A stretch of DNA of 64,000 nt from Marinobacter denitrificans (GTDB lineage: Bacteria; Pseudomonadota; Gammaproteobacteria; Pseudomonadales; Oleiphilaceae): positions 372,001 to 436,000 of the forward strand of contig NZ_VMHN01000002.1 of assembly GCF_008795955.1 (NCBI RefSeq), written 5' to 3'. The position numbers and the translations under genes are program-made. The notes below the pieces were generated by a model. The model saw only the letters and a list, made by a program, of their open reading frames with translations. It was not told the DNA's origin and made no database searches. Shown piece after piece: positions 43,185 to 52,517 of this stretch. The number at the start of each line of letters is the position of its first letter. Position 1 is the stretch's first letter.

Positions 43185-44288
43185 ATGACTACCATTCTGC
43201 ATCTCATAGATACAACGGGTCCCGGTGGCGCGGAGACCGTATTCACCAATCTTCTGAAAGAGTTGGAGCAGACACAATTCCACAATATCGTGGTATTGCG
43301 TGGCGAGGGTTGGGTGGCTGACCAGGTTCGCAGCCTTGGCCTCACCCCACACCTTATCGACTCCAAGGGAAGCTTCAATATTGACTATATCAAAGCACTT
43401 CGGCAGTTGATTATTAGCCAGAAAGTGGACCTGATACACGCGCACCTGCTTGGTTCAAATGTTTATGGTGCTCTGTTGGCCCTGATATGCAGAAAGCCCA
43501 TGATTGCAACCTTCCATGGTGCCGTGGATGTTGCTTCGGGAGAGCGGTTTCTCAAGGCAAAGTTTTCCCTCATCGGGTGGGGTGCCTCTACAATTGTTTG
43601 CGTGTCGAAGCGGCTTCAGGAAGAACTGGCCGATCGCAGCCCGTTGCCTACCCATAAACTGAAGCTGATCTATAACGGTGTGGATCCGAAGGCCTTCAAC
43701 AGAACCCCTGCGTCAGGGCTCAAAAAAGAACTGGGGCTACCAGAAGACGCAAGACTGGTGGTCTCTATCGGCAACGTCCGCCCGGCAAAAGGCTATGAGT
43801 ATCTGGTTGACGCCGCAATCACAATGGCGGATCGGGACCCGAATGTTCACTTTGTGGTAGTAGGCCACCAGAAAGAAAAACTTTTCAACAAGCTGACGGA
43901 ACAGGTCGCGAAAGCTTCGAAACCACCCAATATTCATTGGCTGGGGTTTCGGACAGATGTCGCGAATATTCTTCGGCAGGCAGATATTTTCCTCTTGCCC
44001 TCCGTGTCCGAAGGTTTCTCCATTTCTACGGTGGAGGCGATGATGTCCGGAGTGCCGGTTATTGCTACCCGCAGCGGGGGGCCCGAGGAAATTATTATGG
44101 ATGGTGTGTCTGGCATATTGGTGCCAGTAAAAGACCCTGGGGCAATCGTCGTGGCCATTCAGAAGATGAAAGACAAGTCGAAGCGTAAACGCATGATTGT
44201 AGAAGCGAAGCAAAATGCAAAAGCTCGTTTCTCTTTGCAGGCCATGCTGGAGAGTTACAAAGAAATTTACAGCCAGTTGATCGAATAG
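43185..44288 (+). CDS. Family 4 glycosyltransferase
   Basis: A 367-residue GT-B enzyme. The N-terminus TTGPGGAETVF is the acceptor-side glycine loop of GT4. IATFHGAVDV and VSKRLQEELADRSP lie mid-protein; the donor site shows IGNVRPAKGYEYLVDA and the EX7E motif EGFSISTVEAMMSGVPVI near 283. It resembles TIGR03088-type XrtA-locus transferases in placement. AAGGAGAG precedes the ATG. It adds one sugar of the repeat unit; the sugar is not predictable. Confidence 0.88.
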   Translation: MTTILHLIDTTGPGGAETVFTNLLKELEQTQFHNIVVLRGEGWVADQVRSLGLTPHLIDSKGSFNIDYIKALRQLIISQKVDLIHAHLLGSNVYGALLALICRKPMIATFHGAVDVASGERFLKAKFSLIGWGASTIVCVSKRLQEELADRSPLPTHKLKLIYNGVDPKAFNRTPASGLKKELGLPEDARLVVSIGNVRPAKGYEYLVDAAITMADRDPNVHFVVVGHQKEKLFNKLTEQVAKASKPPNIHWLGFRTDVANILRQADIFLLPSVSEGFSISTVEAMMSGVPVIATRSGGPEEIIMDGVSGILVPVKDPGAIVVAIQKMKDKSKRKRMIVEAKQNAKARFSLQAMLESYKEIYSQLIE

Positions 44289-44289
44289 A

Positions 44290-45927
44290 ATGGGAAAGGT
44301 TATGGATGTCTCTCGTGTGTACATGACGGTCAATATCCATAAAGGCTCCCTTTCGGGAAAAAGCGCGGAAGTGAAGGTCAGCTCTCCGTGCCTTTACCAA
44401 TCGACAGGACCAAACCCGGGAACACTGTATTACACGCGATTACCCGCAAATATGTCCGAAGAGGATGTTGTCGCGAAAATCGTCAGCAACGACTGGGATT
44501 TTGTGAGCGGGGCTGAGTACAATTTTCTGGCAGTTTTTGTTTCACGTGATGGAAATAACCTGACACTCGTCCGTGATCGATACGGAAGTCAACGGGTGCT
44601 GATCAGGGAGACCACTGATCACATAATCGTGACAACCGACCCCCGGGCTGTCCAGGATACCCAGATCCAATGGAACCCTCTAGCGCTGCGCTATGCACTG
44701 GTTTCCCGGATAATTACCGAGGATGCCCTGGAAGACGGCGTGTCGGTCTTACCTCTGTTGCACGGTATCACCTATGATGACAAAAACGGATTAGCCGTCA
44801 TCGAAACCGGAGCTGAGCAACTCAGGATTCGGGAAGGTGGGGAACCATCCAGCGATAACGACTTAATTGAAAGTATTAAAAACAGTATATGTGAGTCTTA
44901 TCAACAGATTAATACACAAGAACCTGCGGCCGTTTTGTTAAGTGGAGGAGTGGACTCTTTTATCCTCGCTGCAATTGCCTGTCAGGTTTTCGATAAGGTT
45001 AAAGCTTATACGCCCACATGGGATAAAGGTGAAAACCCTGAATTAGAGCGCGCTATCGGATTTGGGAAGAAGCTGGGGCTGGAGCATCGTATTGTCACCA
45101 TACATCCGGACGAGTTTAAATCATCTTTTTTTGAGGTGATTGACGCAAACGGTGTTCCCAACAGGAATTACAGTTCCCTGGTTTTGCACGCCTTGTTCAA
45201 GCATATTCCTGAAGAAAATATCCTTTATGGCGAATACGCGGATACGATGTTCGGGAGCCGCCCTGTCAAAGCCGGCATTATGGATGGAAAGTACGCCAGA
45301 GTGCTTCGTTTTATTCCAGACTATTTGATCCCTGCTCGGCTAAAATCGATCTGCGCCAGTATTAAAAACCATGGGGTAGGGCAACTGATTGAAATTCCGC
45401 AAATTACCGAACCCTTCATTGGCAAGACCCTTGATTCTATTGGGGTTTCACCACCAAAAAATAATACAGCAGACCGCAAGAGGGCTTTCACCCGTGTCTC
45501 TGGTACGGAATTCAATCTAAAAACCGATTGTTCACAGCACATGGTGGAAATCGAAACCAGCGCACTTTTACTGGGTAAAAAAATCGTCACGCCTTTCTAC
45601 AATCAACGCATGGTTGCACTCTCAAACAGACTTTCGAACCGGCAGATGTTTGGCCCAAGCGAGCTCAGCATTCCCAGGAATTTCCGTAGAGACACTTCAA
45701 GTCACGTTAAACCTTTGTTAAAGCAATTAGCCTGTCAGTTTATCGAACCTGAAGCTATATATCTGGAAAAGCTGGGGTTTCCCACTCCGTTCCCTCAATG
45801 GATTAAGCATTTTGTAATTTCAGATAACGAAGATTACTGTAAAATCTATTCTGAAAGTAAGAATACAGAACAGGCTTGGTCCGCATTAAACTTGATGTAC
45901 CTGACTAATAGGCAAAGTGCTGGTTAA
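44290..45927 (+). CDS. Asparagine-synthetase-like ATP-PPase without active glutaminase
   Basis: A 545-residue AsnB-type protein. Residues of about 60-160 keep remnants of the N-terminal glutamine amidotransferase domain (LTLVRDRYGSQRVLI), but the initiator is not followed by the catalytic Cys2, so it cannot use glutamine through that site. The synthetase domain has the PP-loop AAVLLSGGVDS (Ser218-Ser223) and a downstream GEYADTMFG, which activates a carboxylate as an AMP-ester. An amide-forming role on a polysaccharide, or a beta-lactam-synthetase-like reaction, is possible. The start at 44290 lacks a clear ribosome site; an ATG at 44302 follows GGGAAAGG and may be the true start. Confidence 0.75.
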   Translation: MGKVMDVSRVYMTVNIHKGSLSGKSAEVKVSSPCLYQSTGPNPGTLYYTRLPANMSEEDVVAKIVSNDWDFVSGAEYNFLAVFVSRDGNNLTLVRDRYGSQRVLIRETTDHIIVTTDPRAVQDTQIQWNPLALRYALVSRIITEDALEDGVSVLPLLHGITYDDKNGLAVIETGAEQLRIREGGEPSSDNDLIESIKNSICESYQQINTQEPAAVLLSGGVDSFILAAIACQVFDKVKAYTPTWDKGENPELERAIGFGKKLGLEHRIVTIHPDEFKSSFFEVIDANGVPNRNYSSLVLHALFKHIPEENILYGEYADTMFGSRPVKAGIMDGKYARVLRFIPDYLIPARLKSICASIKNHGVGQLIEIPQITEPFIGKTLDSIGVSPPKNNTADRKRAFTRVSGTEFNLKTDCSQHMVEIETSALLLGKKIVTPFYNQRMVALSNRLSNRQMFGPSELSIPRNFRRDTSSHVKPLLKQLACQFIEPEAIYLEKLGFPTPFPQWIKHFVISDNEDYCKIYSESKNTEQAWSALNLMYLTNRQSAG

Positions 45928-45996
45928 TAGCACTAGTCCGGGAAGTTGGGGCCTGCCAGTTAGCATGTTTCTCGTTAACTATGGAAGGTGTGCAGG

Positions 45997-47103
45997 ATGC
46001 AGATCCGGAACCTAAGGGTTGAAGAAAGTGATGAGCAGCGCTGGACGCTCTCGGCCTGGGTAGGCCCTAAGCAGATATACTTTTCCTATGACGGTATAGC
46101 GTGTCCTGAAGTCATCAGTGGTGATGCGTTTGTCATGGCCGCACTGGTGCCGGCTATGCAACAGGGAGAAAATCTTGGCATTGACGAGTCAGTGCCGGTA
46201 AGCACAGAGCTGCTGGGAAACCTGAGTCTTTACCAGGAGATCTTCAGGCAGTGGTACCCTGGTCTGGCCCGGGTGCAGATCACTGCAAAAAATGAGATAC
46301 AACACTCACAGCCTGGCAATGGCGCCGGATGCTTTTTTAGTGGCGGAGTAGACAGCCTTTATACTGTCGCGAAAACGTCTGAAGAGCTTGACCACCTGGT
46401 GCTGTGCCTTGGTCTGGATATCTCCATAAAAGAACAGCAACGTTGGGAAAAAACACGTGCGTTAGCCTGGCAGTTCTCCCGGAACTCCGGTTTGAACCTC
46501 ATCTCTGTCACCACCAATGTTAAAGAGCATCTGGATTGCAAAGATTTTGACAATCACGGTGCTATTTTAGTGAGCACCGGGATTGGTATGGGGCTGGGAA
46601 AACTGTTCGTTCCAGCCAGTCATGGTTACAATGACCTGTTCCCCTGTGGCAGCCATCCAGTGAGCGATCCATTGTTAAGCAATGGCAGGACCCATATTGT
46701 TCATCATGGTATTGCTTTCAGAACTGACAAAACCAGAGCTATCCTTGATTGGCCGCACGGACTGGACGAGTTAAGGGTTTGTAATGTGCACTCCGCTTAC
46801 AATTGCGGAAAATGTGAAAAATGCCTGCGAACAATGACTGCACTCAAACTGTTCAACAGAACCGTTGACTCTTTGCCCAGCCTGCCCAACTTCGACTGCC
46901 TGGATGACGTTCGGCTGGAAAAACACAACCAATACGTGTTCTGGGTTGAAAACTATCAGCTTGCGAAAGAGGTCGGGAACCAGGAGGCCCAGAAGGCAAT
47001 AAGTCGGTTACTCAGTCGATTCCGAAAAAGAGAAGCGCTGAAGGAGTTGGATGAAACCTTCATCAACGGCGCACTGATCCGACTCAAGCGGGCACTGCTC
47101 TAG
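45997..47103 (+). CDS. PP-loop protein with a CxxCxxC zinc-type cluster
   Basis: A 368-residue soluble protein. A beta-rich N-terminal region of about 100 residues is followed by a PP-loop with GCFFSGGVDSLYT (SGGVDS at 115-120) and, near the C-terminus, YNCGKCEKCLRTM with Cys270, Cys273 and Cys276. This recalls QueC/NadE-like N-type ATP pyrophosphatases with a zinc knuckle, but the arrangement is not that of QueC itself. It directly follows the AsnB-like gene. AAGG eight bases before the ATG at 45997 decides the start. The substrate is unknown; activation of a carboxylate or amide is the likely chemistry. Confidence 0.65.
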   Translation: MQIRNLRVEESDEQRWTLSAWVGPKQIYFSYDGIACPEVISGDAFVMAALVPAMQQGENLGIDESVPVSTELLGNLSLYQEIFRQWYPGLARVQITAKNEIQHSQPGNGAGCFFSGGVDSLYTVAKTSEELDHLVLCLGLDISIKEQQRWEKTRALAWQFSRNSGLNLISVTTNVKEHLDCKDFDNHGAILVSTGIGMGLGKLFVPASHGYNDLFPCGSHPVSDPLLSNGRTHIVHHGIAFRTDKTRAILDWPHGLDELRVCNVHSAYNCGKCEKCLRTMTALKLFNRTVDSLPSLPNFDCLDDVRLEKHNQYVFWVENYQLAKEVGNQEAQKAISRLLSRFRKREALKELDETFINGALIRLKRALL

Positions 47104-47147
47104 ATGACTTCCAGGGGGCTGCAAAATACTTCATCGGGAGTCTGGCA

Positions 47148-48152
47148 TTGAAGGATAAAGTGCTGAAGTGGGCAAACGTCGTTGGTGAGACTGGTCTTTA
47201 TCGGCTGTTATGTCCTGGTCGATTGCCAGTATTCATGTTGCACCGAGTCACCAACGGAGATGATGGCGTTCCGTCCGGCCTACCTGCGGATCAATTGCGT
47301 AGCCACCTCCAGTACCTTACTGACAAGGGGTACCACGTCCTTTCAATGGACGAACTCTGGAAATGTCTTGATAAAAGGCAGCCAATCCCCTCCAGGTCCG
47401 TCATGTTTACCATCGATGACGGTTTTTACGATCATCACGATGTGGCGGCAAGGGTATTTGACGAGTTCGGCTTCCCACTGAACTTTTTTGTTATCACCGG
47501 CCTCCTGGACCAACAACTGTGGCCCTGGGACGACCAGGTTTCCTACGCACTCAACCACTCCCGTTCAGAGCCTACAGACATTCGCCTGCCGTCCGGCACG
47601 GTCTATTCGGTCAATCTTGAGGTTAACTCGGCGAAGGCAACCGTGAAGGAGATTCGTGAAGCTCTGAAAGCGGGGCCTCAAACCGAGATCTACCAGTGGC
47701 TTCGGGAGGAGCTTTTCGGGAAACTGGGTGTTGATTTTCCCTCTTCTACTCCCCCTGAATACCGCCCGATGTCCTGGAGTGACGCAAAGTCCCTGCGGGA
47801 GAGGGGGCATGGTGTTTATCCCCATACCCGCACCCATAGAATTCTGTCAACATTGAACCCGGCAGAAAAGCGGGAAGAAATCGTGGGTTCCCTGAAACGA
47901 GTTGAGGAAGAACTGGGGTATACCCCACAGGTCTTCGCGTACCCTACAGGTCGGCCTGCGGATTACGATAGCGGCGACGTGAATGAACTCGGGCAGGCCG
48001 GGTTCAACATGGCCTTTAATACGGTTCCGGCCTATGTAAGGCAGGGGCAGGATCGCTATCAACTTCCACGCTTTTCCCTGCCGGAGAATACCGCAGACTT
48101 TGTTCAGATTGTAAACCGCTTTGAAGCATTAAAGGAAAAGCTGCGGAGCTAA
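47148..48152 (+). CDS. Polysaccharide deacetylase family protein
   Basis: A 334-residue NodB-fold protein. VMFTIDDGFYDHHDVA carries the catalytic and metal Asp pair and YPHTRTHRIL holds the metal-binding histidines near 225; VFAYPTGRPADYD is the standard downstream block. There is no signal peptide, so it acts on cytoplasmic lipid-linked precursors. It differs from the DUF3473 deacetylase earlier in the operon, so the locus has two. The start is a TTG with GGGAG eight bases before it. Its stop overlaps the convergent ATP-grasp gene by four bases. Confidence 0.82.
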   Translation: MKDKVLKWANVVGETGLYRLLCPGRLPVFMLHRVTNGDDGVPSGLPADQLRSHLQYLTDKGYHVLSMDELWKCLDKRQPIPSRSVMFTIDDGFYDHHDVAARVFDEFGFPLNFFVITGLLDQQLWPWDDQVSYALNHSRSEPTDIRLPSGTVYSVNLEVNSAKATVKEIREALKAGPQTEIYQWLREELFGKLGVDFPSSTPPEYRPMSWSDAKSLRERGHGVYPHTRTHRILSTLNPAEKREEIVGSLKRVEEELGYTPQVFAYPTGRPADYDSGDVNELGQAGFNMAFNTVPAYVRQGQDRYQLPRFSLPENTADFVQIVNRFEALKEKLRS

Positions 48153-49324
48153 TTGGTGTCCCCGCGCAGTTTCCGCATAACCCGAGTAGCAATGTCCCTG
48201 ATGGACATGCAAGAGTAGCGGAACGCAGGGTGGGGGTCTTTCCAGTAAAACAGTGCGGCTACCCGGCGGTAGCGGAGCAGCCCGATATAGCGAAAGAGCA
48301 CTGCTAACACATTTTCGCGGTCTTCAAGCCTCGCTACCAGGTCACCGAAGAAGTTCCAGTACACACGGTTATTCTTCTGGGGTGCGAATGCCACCTGCTT
48401 GCCGTAAGCTACCTGGGTGGCCGCCAGAATGTTATTAATCCCGCACCGGGTATCAAACCAGTTACACATGCCAAGGCGTGGATTGGTTTCAATATAGTAA
48501 TAGTTCCCGGAATTCTGGTCTTTCTTGAACTCGATCATGGCGGGCCCGGAATAATTGAGCGCCTCGCCGATCTTTGCGCATTCGTCACGCAGCGCCTGAT
48601 TCTCCCGGCTGATCGCCAGTGAGGTTACGCCATAATGAGAGGGCATGGTGCCCAGGCGGTTGAACACGAAACAGGCACTCAACTGCTTGTTCAGGTCGAA
48701 GGTAACATTGCACACCCAAAGGTTATCGTCCTCACCCTCAATCACTTCCTGGGCAATAAAGCGGTCCAGTTTGCCACGGAAATCTTTACGGAATTCTTCG
48801 AATTCCGCCAGGGAGTTAACGATGACATTTTTCGCCCCCAATACAGCGTATTCCCGAAATGTGCGGGGCTTGATGATCAGCGGGAAAGAGGCGGGGGCGT
48901 CGTTGGCCAAATCGTAATAGGTTTTTGGAAGCGTAATACCGCCTTCTTCCATCGACTGACATTCCAGCTTTTTGTCGTTGAGGATTTCGGTGGTTTCCGA
49001 CGAAGGAACGATCAGATGGTGATTGGAGTAACCCTCACTTTTCAGTTTACCGAGCAGTTCCGCTGCAAGGTCCGAGCATGCCAATAATACCCCCGGGCCA
49101 TCTTCATTGCGGTAAAGCTGGTCCAGAACCGGCCTTATATCTTCTACGCCGGGATTGGCCGGCAATATAAAGCGGTACTGGCTGTATCGGCTATAGGCGC
49201 TCAGGTCAGTCTGGCTTGTCAGCAGGGTATAGGTTCGCAAACCTGCATCCGCGGCTGACCGTACCGCTCCAAGACCATTCAGGCCGTTAGCAAGTATGAT
49301 CACATAGGGTTGATTCATAGACAT
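48149..49324 (-). CDS. ATP-grasp ligase, first of a pair
   Basis: A 391-residue ATP-grasp protein with a Rossmann-like N-terminus (YVIILANGLNGLGAVRSAAD), ATP-binding blocks FPLIIKPR (about 148-155) and FIAQEVIEGEDD, and the metal-binding IETNPRLGMCNWF near 285. Such proteins join a carboxylate to an amine, often an amino acid to a sugar or peptide. It is encoded opposite to the flanking operons, immediately after a second ATP-grasp gene whose stop lies next to this start. ATGs at 49324 and 49318 are both possible; neither has a strong ribosome site. Confidence 0.78.
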   Translation of the reverse strand: MSMNQPYVIILANGLNGLGAVRSAADAGLRTYTLLTSQTDLSAYSRYSQYRFILPANPGVEDIRPVLDQLYRNEDGPGVLLACSDLAAELLGKLKSEGYSNHHLIVPSSETTEILNDKKLECQSMEEGGITLPKTYYDLANDAPASFPLIIKPRTFREYAVLGAKNVIVNSLAEFEEFRKDFRGKLDRFIAQEVIEGEDDNLWVCNVTFDLNKQLSACFVFNRLGTMPSHYGVTSLAISRENQALRDECAKIGEALNYSGPAMIEFKKDQNSGNYYYIETNPRLGMCNWFDTRCGINNILAATQVAYGKQVAFAPQKNNRVYWNFFGDLVARLEDRENVLAVLFRYIGLLRYRRVAALFYWKDPHPAFRYSCMSIRDIATRVMRKLRGDTN

Positions 49325-49326
49325 CG

Positions 49327-50502
49327 TCAACTTTTCAATGCACGTAGATATTGTTTTACCTCGAACCAGAACGGGCGAAGGTCTTTCCAGCGATTCACCT
49401 CATGACGGGTTCTTAATCCTGGCGTGAAGAACCGCAAAATCTCAGCAAGCTTCTGTCCGAACGAGTAGAAGTCTGGCGAAGATTTCAGCACAAGGTAAAG
49501 CCGGTCCAGGTCGCCGAGCAACCATCGCACTCGCCGGTGCTGCCAGCTTGCCTGCGGTACTGTTTGCCCGGTGCTTGCCAGGTACAGCCACCAGGGAAAA
49601 TCGATTCCCGAGTCGATGGCCAGCTGGAGTGACCCCCAGAACCGCGGATTCACTTCCATCAGATAACCAGGCCCATCCGGGGCGACCCGGAATTCAACCA
49701 TTGCCACACCGTGCCAGGCGACAGAACGAAGCAGTGTCTCTGCATAGCTTCGCAGTTGATCATTGACCGGGGCAGACTCGCAAAGAACGCTGACACCACC
49801 GCCCGGTGGTTTTTCCCTCAGTCTGCGGTGGGCGAAAAAGCACACAGGTTCGCCATGATCAAACAGGGAAAAAATTCCCTGCCCGGAACCCTCGATAAAG
49901 GACTGTATGGTGAATGGGAATTGAAAGAAATCATGGTTTCGCAGGGCCTCGGAAGCTTCCTGAGCCGAATGCGCAACAATAACCTGTGTAGAAATGATGG
50001 AAGCCGGCTGCAGTATCTTTGATTTGAAAGGCTTTAGCACAACCGGAAAATGCTCGATGCGCTCCAGTGCCTTGAGGCCTTCCTCGGCTTCAGAGCAGAA
50101 TATCGTCTCCGGCACCGGTACGTTCTGCTCAAGCGCCAGCTGGAATAGATTGTTCTTGTTGGCAAGCTGCTCCACCGACGCCGTCTCCGGGAAGGGGAGA
50201 GTAACATGCGCGGGCAGCTCCTCTCGGTAAGCCAGAATAACGTACGTGGTGGCTTCCGTTATGGGTAGCAGAAATGAAATGTTGTGTTCGTCGATCTGCT
50301 TCAGGAGGTCTTCAAAAAACTGTCTGGGCGCGTTGAAAGGATCAGCATAGGTGAGGCTCTGGTGACAATACCGGGACAGCCCGGCCATGGAGGGCGCACA
50401 ACTCTCACCAACAGCTACCCATAACCCCTTCGCACCCAGTGAGCGCACTGTTGCAAGTGCTGCCCTTTGATTTCCGTCCAGCACCAGAATTCTGGGTTCC
50501 AT
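49327..50502 (-). CDS. ATP-grasp ligase, second of a pair
   Basis: A 391-residue ATP-grasp protein. ILVLDGNQRAALATVRSLG starts the N-terminal domain, HFPVVLKPFKSK and FTIQSFIEGSGQGIFSLF bind ATP, and MVEFRV with YLMEVNPRFWGSLQLA give the metal site near 285. It resembles carbamoyl-phosphate-synthase-like ligases of surface polysaccharide loci. It is transcribed first and is followed at once by the other ATP-grasp gene, so the two probably work together. The ATG at 50502 was preferred to an upstream TTG. It diverges from the phosphatase operon. Confidence 0.78.
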   Translation of the reverse strand: MEPRILVLDGNQRAALATVRSLGAKGLWVAVGESCAPSMAGLSRYCHQSLTYADPFNAPRQFFEDLLKQIDEHNISFLLPITEATTYVILAYREELPAHVTLPFPETASVEQLANKNNLFQLALEQNVPVPETIFCSEAEEGLKALERIEHFPVVLKPFKSKILQPASIISTQVIVAHSAQEASEALRNHDFFQFPFTIQSFIEGSGQGIFSLFDHGEPVCFFAHRRLREKPPGGGVSVLCESAPVNDQLRSYAETLLRSVAWHGVAMVEFRVAPDGPGYLMEVNPRFWGSLQLAIDSGIDFPWWLYLASTGQTVPQASWQHRRVRWLLGDLDRLYLVLKSSPDFYSFGQKLAEILRFFTPGLRTRHEVNRWKDLRPFWFEVKQYLRALKS

Positions 50503-50704
50503 AGGTAGCAACGTCCTGTGTTTTTACCGAGTATTCAACTGTGAGGCGATTATCCTGCATAATGAGCCCGAATTCTATCGCAGCCTTCTTACGGAAATGT
50601 AGGAAACGCTCGTAACGGTGCCAGAGGCGACCCTGTTTGTGGCATGATGGGCTACAAAAGGGAAGTCCGGCAGCGTTCGGTTTGAACTAAAGGGAGATTA
50701 TTCG

Positions 50705-51244
50705 TTGAGCCAGTGGGTGTACGAGCGGTTTGGCTCGAAACAGGGATTTGTCCGATTTATCTACCACCGCGCTCTGTCGTTAACAGGCGCCTACCGGAAG
50801 TATTCCCGCCCCCCGGGCCCCGTCACCTCCCGGCGGGTGGTCTTTATCTGTAGCGGCAATATTTGCCGCAGCCCTCTGGCAGAGGTCTATGCTCGCAGCC
50901 TGGGGATGGAGGCCGCGTCCTGCGGCCTGAACTGCGGTGACGCCTTTCCTGCAGACCCCCGTGCGCGTGAGTTTGCCAGGCAGCAAGGGCTAAACCTTGA
51001 AGACCATAAAACCGTCAACGTCCGGGATTTTGAATTCAGGGCTTCCGACCTTATCGTTGTTATGGAGCCCTCTCATCTATATCAGTTCGAGCAAAAAATA
51101 GGAAAACAATACACGTTGGTTCTTGCCGGAAGCTATTGCCGAAACCCGATACCGTATATTCACGACCCTTTCAATTGCTGTCCGGCGTTCTTCACACGGT
51201 GCGAAACCATAGTCATGGAAAGTGTGCGGGGGCTCTATGCGTAA
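50705..51244 (+). CDS. Low-molecular-weight protein tyrosine phosphatase (Wzb-like)
   Basis: A 179-residue phosphatase. The P-loop VFICSGNICRSPLAE gives the C-x5-R site (Cys49, Arg55), and the general acid Asp154 lies in YIHDPF. About 40 residues precede the domain, longer than usual. Such enzymes dephosphorylate BY-kinases in capsule systems, but the only kinase homologue in the locus lacks its P-loop Lys. The start is a TTG with GGGAG upstream. It overlaps the ligase/polymerase gene by eight bases. Confidence 0.8.
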   Translation: MSQWVYERFGSKQGFVRFIYHRALSLTGAYRKYSRPPGPVTSRRVVFICSGNICRSPLAEVYARSLGMEAASCGLNCGDAFPADPRAREFARQQGLNLEDHKTVNVRDFEFRASDLIVVMEPSHLYQFEQKIGKQYTLVLAGSYCRNPIPYIHDPFNCCPAFFTRCETIVMESVRGLYA

Positions 51245-52517
51245 AAAAGCCAAAGAAATAACCGAAGAGGATCTCTATTCGCTGAATATCGGCATGAATT
51301 GGCGATATTTAAAAAGCGAAAGCTTTGCTTTCTGGATGATTTGCATGTACCTGTTTTTTGAGTATGTGCGCCCTCAATCGATCTATCCGATTATAGATTT
51401 TTTGCCCTGGACCCAGTTGGCTATCATCGGTGCTCTCGTGGGGTGCTTTGCGGACCGGACCGTACGTTGGGTGTCTTCATCAGTAAACGTTTTGCTGATT
51501 CTCTTTCTTATCCTCATTCTGTTATCCAGTGTGTTTGCCTATTTTCCCTCGATATCTTATGGAAAGCTTGAGAATTATTACCTCTGGGTGATCATCTACT
51601 TTCTTATCATCAACATCGTTAATACCAGGAAGCGCTTTTTTATCTTCTTGTGTATCTTCCTGGTGGCCTCTTTCAAGATTTCCTTGTCCCTTGCAATTTC
51701 GTGGGCAATGCGGGGTTTTTCCTTTACCACTTGGGGGCTTTCTGGGCCACCAGGATTTTTTCAGAATTCCGGCGAGCTGGCCATTCAGATGCTGGTGTTC
51801 TGGCCCATAGCCTGGGCCTTTGCCCACTCGCTCAAGCCCCGTATCACCAAGACATGGTACTGGTTGCTGATGCTGATGCCGATTACTGCAATCATGGTAA
51901 TCCTTGGGGCCAGTTCACGTGGGGCGCAGCTTGCGTTAGTGGTTCAACTTGTAGTGATGAACTATAGAACCGTATTCAAACCCAAGGTTCTCATATCGTG
52001 TGCAATAGCGGTGACCTTACTGTGGACGTTTTTGCCTGAAGAGCAAAAAGATCGGTTCCGCACAATGGGAGAAGACAGAACTTCTCAACAACGCATTCTG
52101 TATTGGGAAAACGGACTCGAGATGATCAAAGAGCATCCGGTTCTTGGGGTGGGCTATTTTAATTTTCCCTCATACTTCGGGCGTTACTACGCAGATGATG
52201 TGCTCCTCCATCGAGTGGAGTTGCCTCACAATATTATAATTCAGGTCGGTACAGACACGGGAATTACTGGCTTAGCTATATTTTTGATACTAATTCTAGT
52301 CGCATTAAGAAAGGCTCAGAGATTCCGTGCCGATGGGTGTGAGAACAATCAAAAGCTGATAGGCGCTTGTGCAAACCTTTCACTACTCGGTTTTATAGTG
52401 GCAGGTCAGTTTGTAACGGTCACTTATTATCCGTACCTTTGGATTCACCTGGCGCTTTTGGTGTCTATGCGAAACAGTTTTATGGAAGACTCTAAACGAA
52501 AAAAAGGACGATCATGA
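51237..52517 (+). CDS. O-antigen ligase / Wzy-like membrane polymerase
   Basis: A 426-residue inner-membrane protein with about ten helices and the Wzy_C-type periplasmic loop (GASSRGAQLAL, EDRTSQQRILYWENGLEMIK, HPVLGVGYFNFPS, LPHNIIIQVG). It either polymerises repeat units or ligates the glycan to a protein or lipid; exosortase-A-associated ligases (TIGR03097-like) look similar. A start at 51237 overlaps the phosphatase gene and has GGGGG upstream. It overlaps the next glycosyltransferase by four bases. Confidence 0.85.
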   Translation: MRKKAKEITEEDLYSLNIGMNWRYLKSESFAFWMICMYLFFEYVRPQSIYPIIDFLPWTQLAIIGALVGCFADRTVRWVSSSVNVLLILFLILILLSSVFAYFPSISYGKLENYYLWVIIYFLIINIVNTRKRFFIFLCIFLVASFKISLSLAISWAMRGFSFTTWGLSGPPGFFQNSGELAIQMLVFWPIAWAFAHSLKPRITKTWYWLLMLMPITAIMVILGASSRGAQLALVVQLVVMNYRTVFKPKVLISCAIAVTLLWTFLPEEQKDRFRTMGEDRTSQQRILYWENGLEMIKEHPVLGVGYFNFPSYFGRYYADDVLLHRVELPHNIIIQVGTDTGITGLAIFLILILVALRKAQRFRADGCENNQKLIGACANLSLLGFIVAGQFVTVTYYPYLWIHLALLVSMRNSFMEDSKRKKGRS

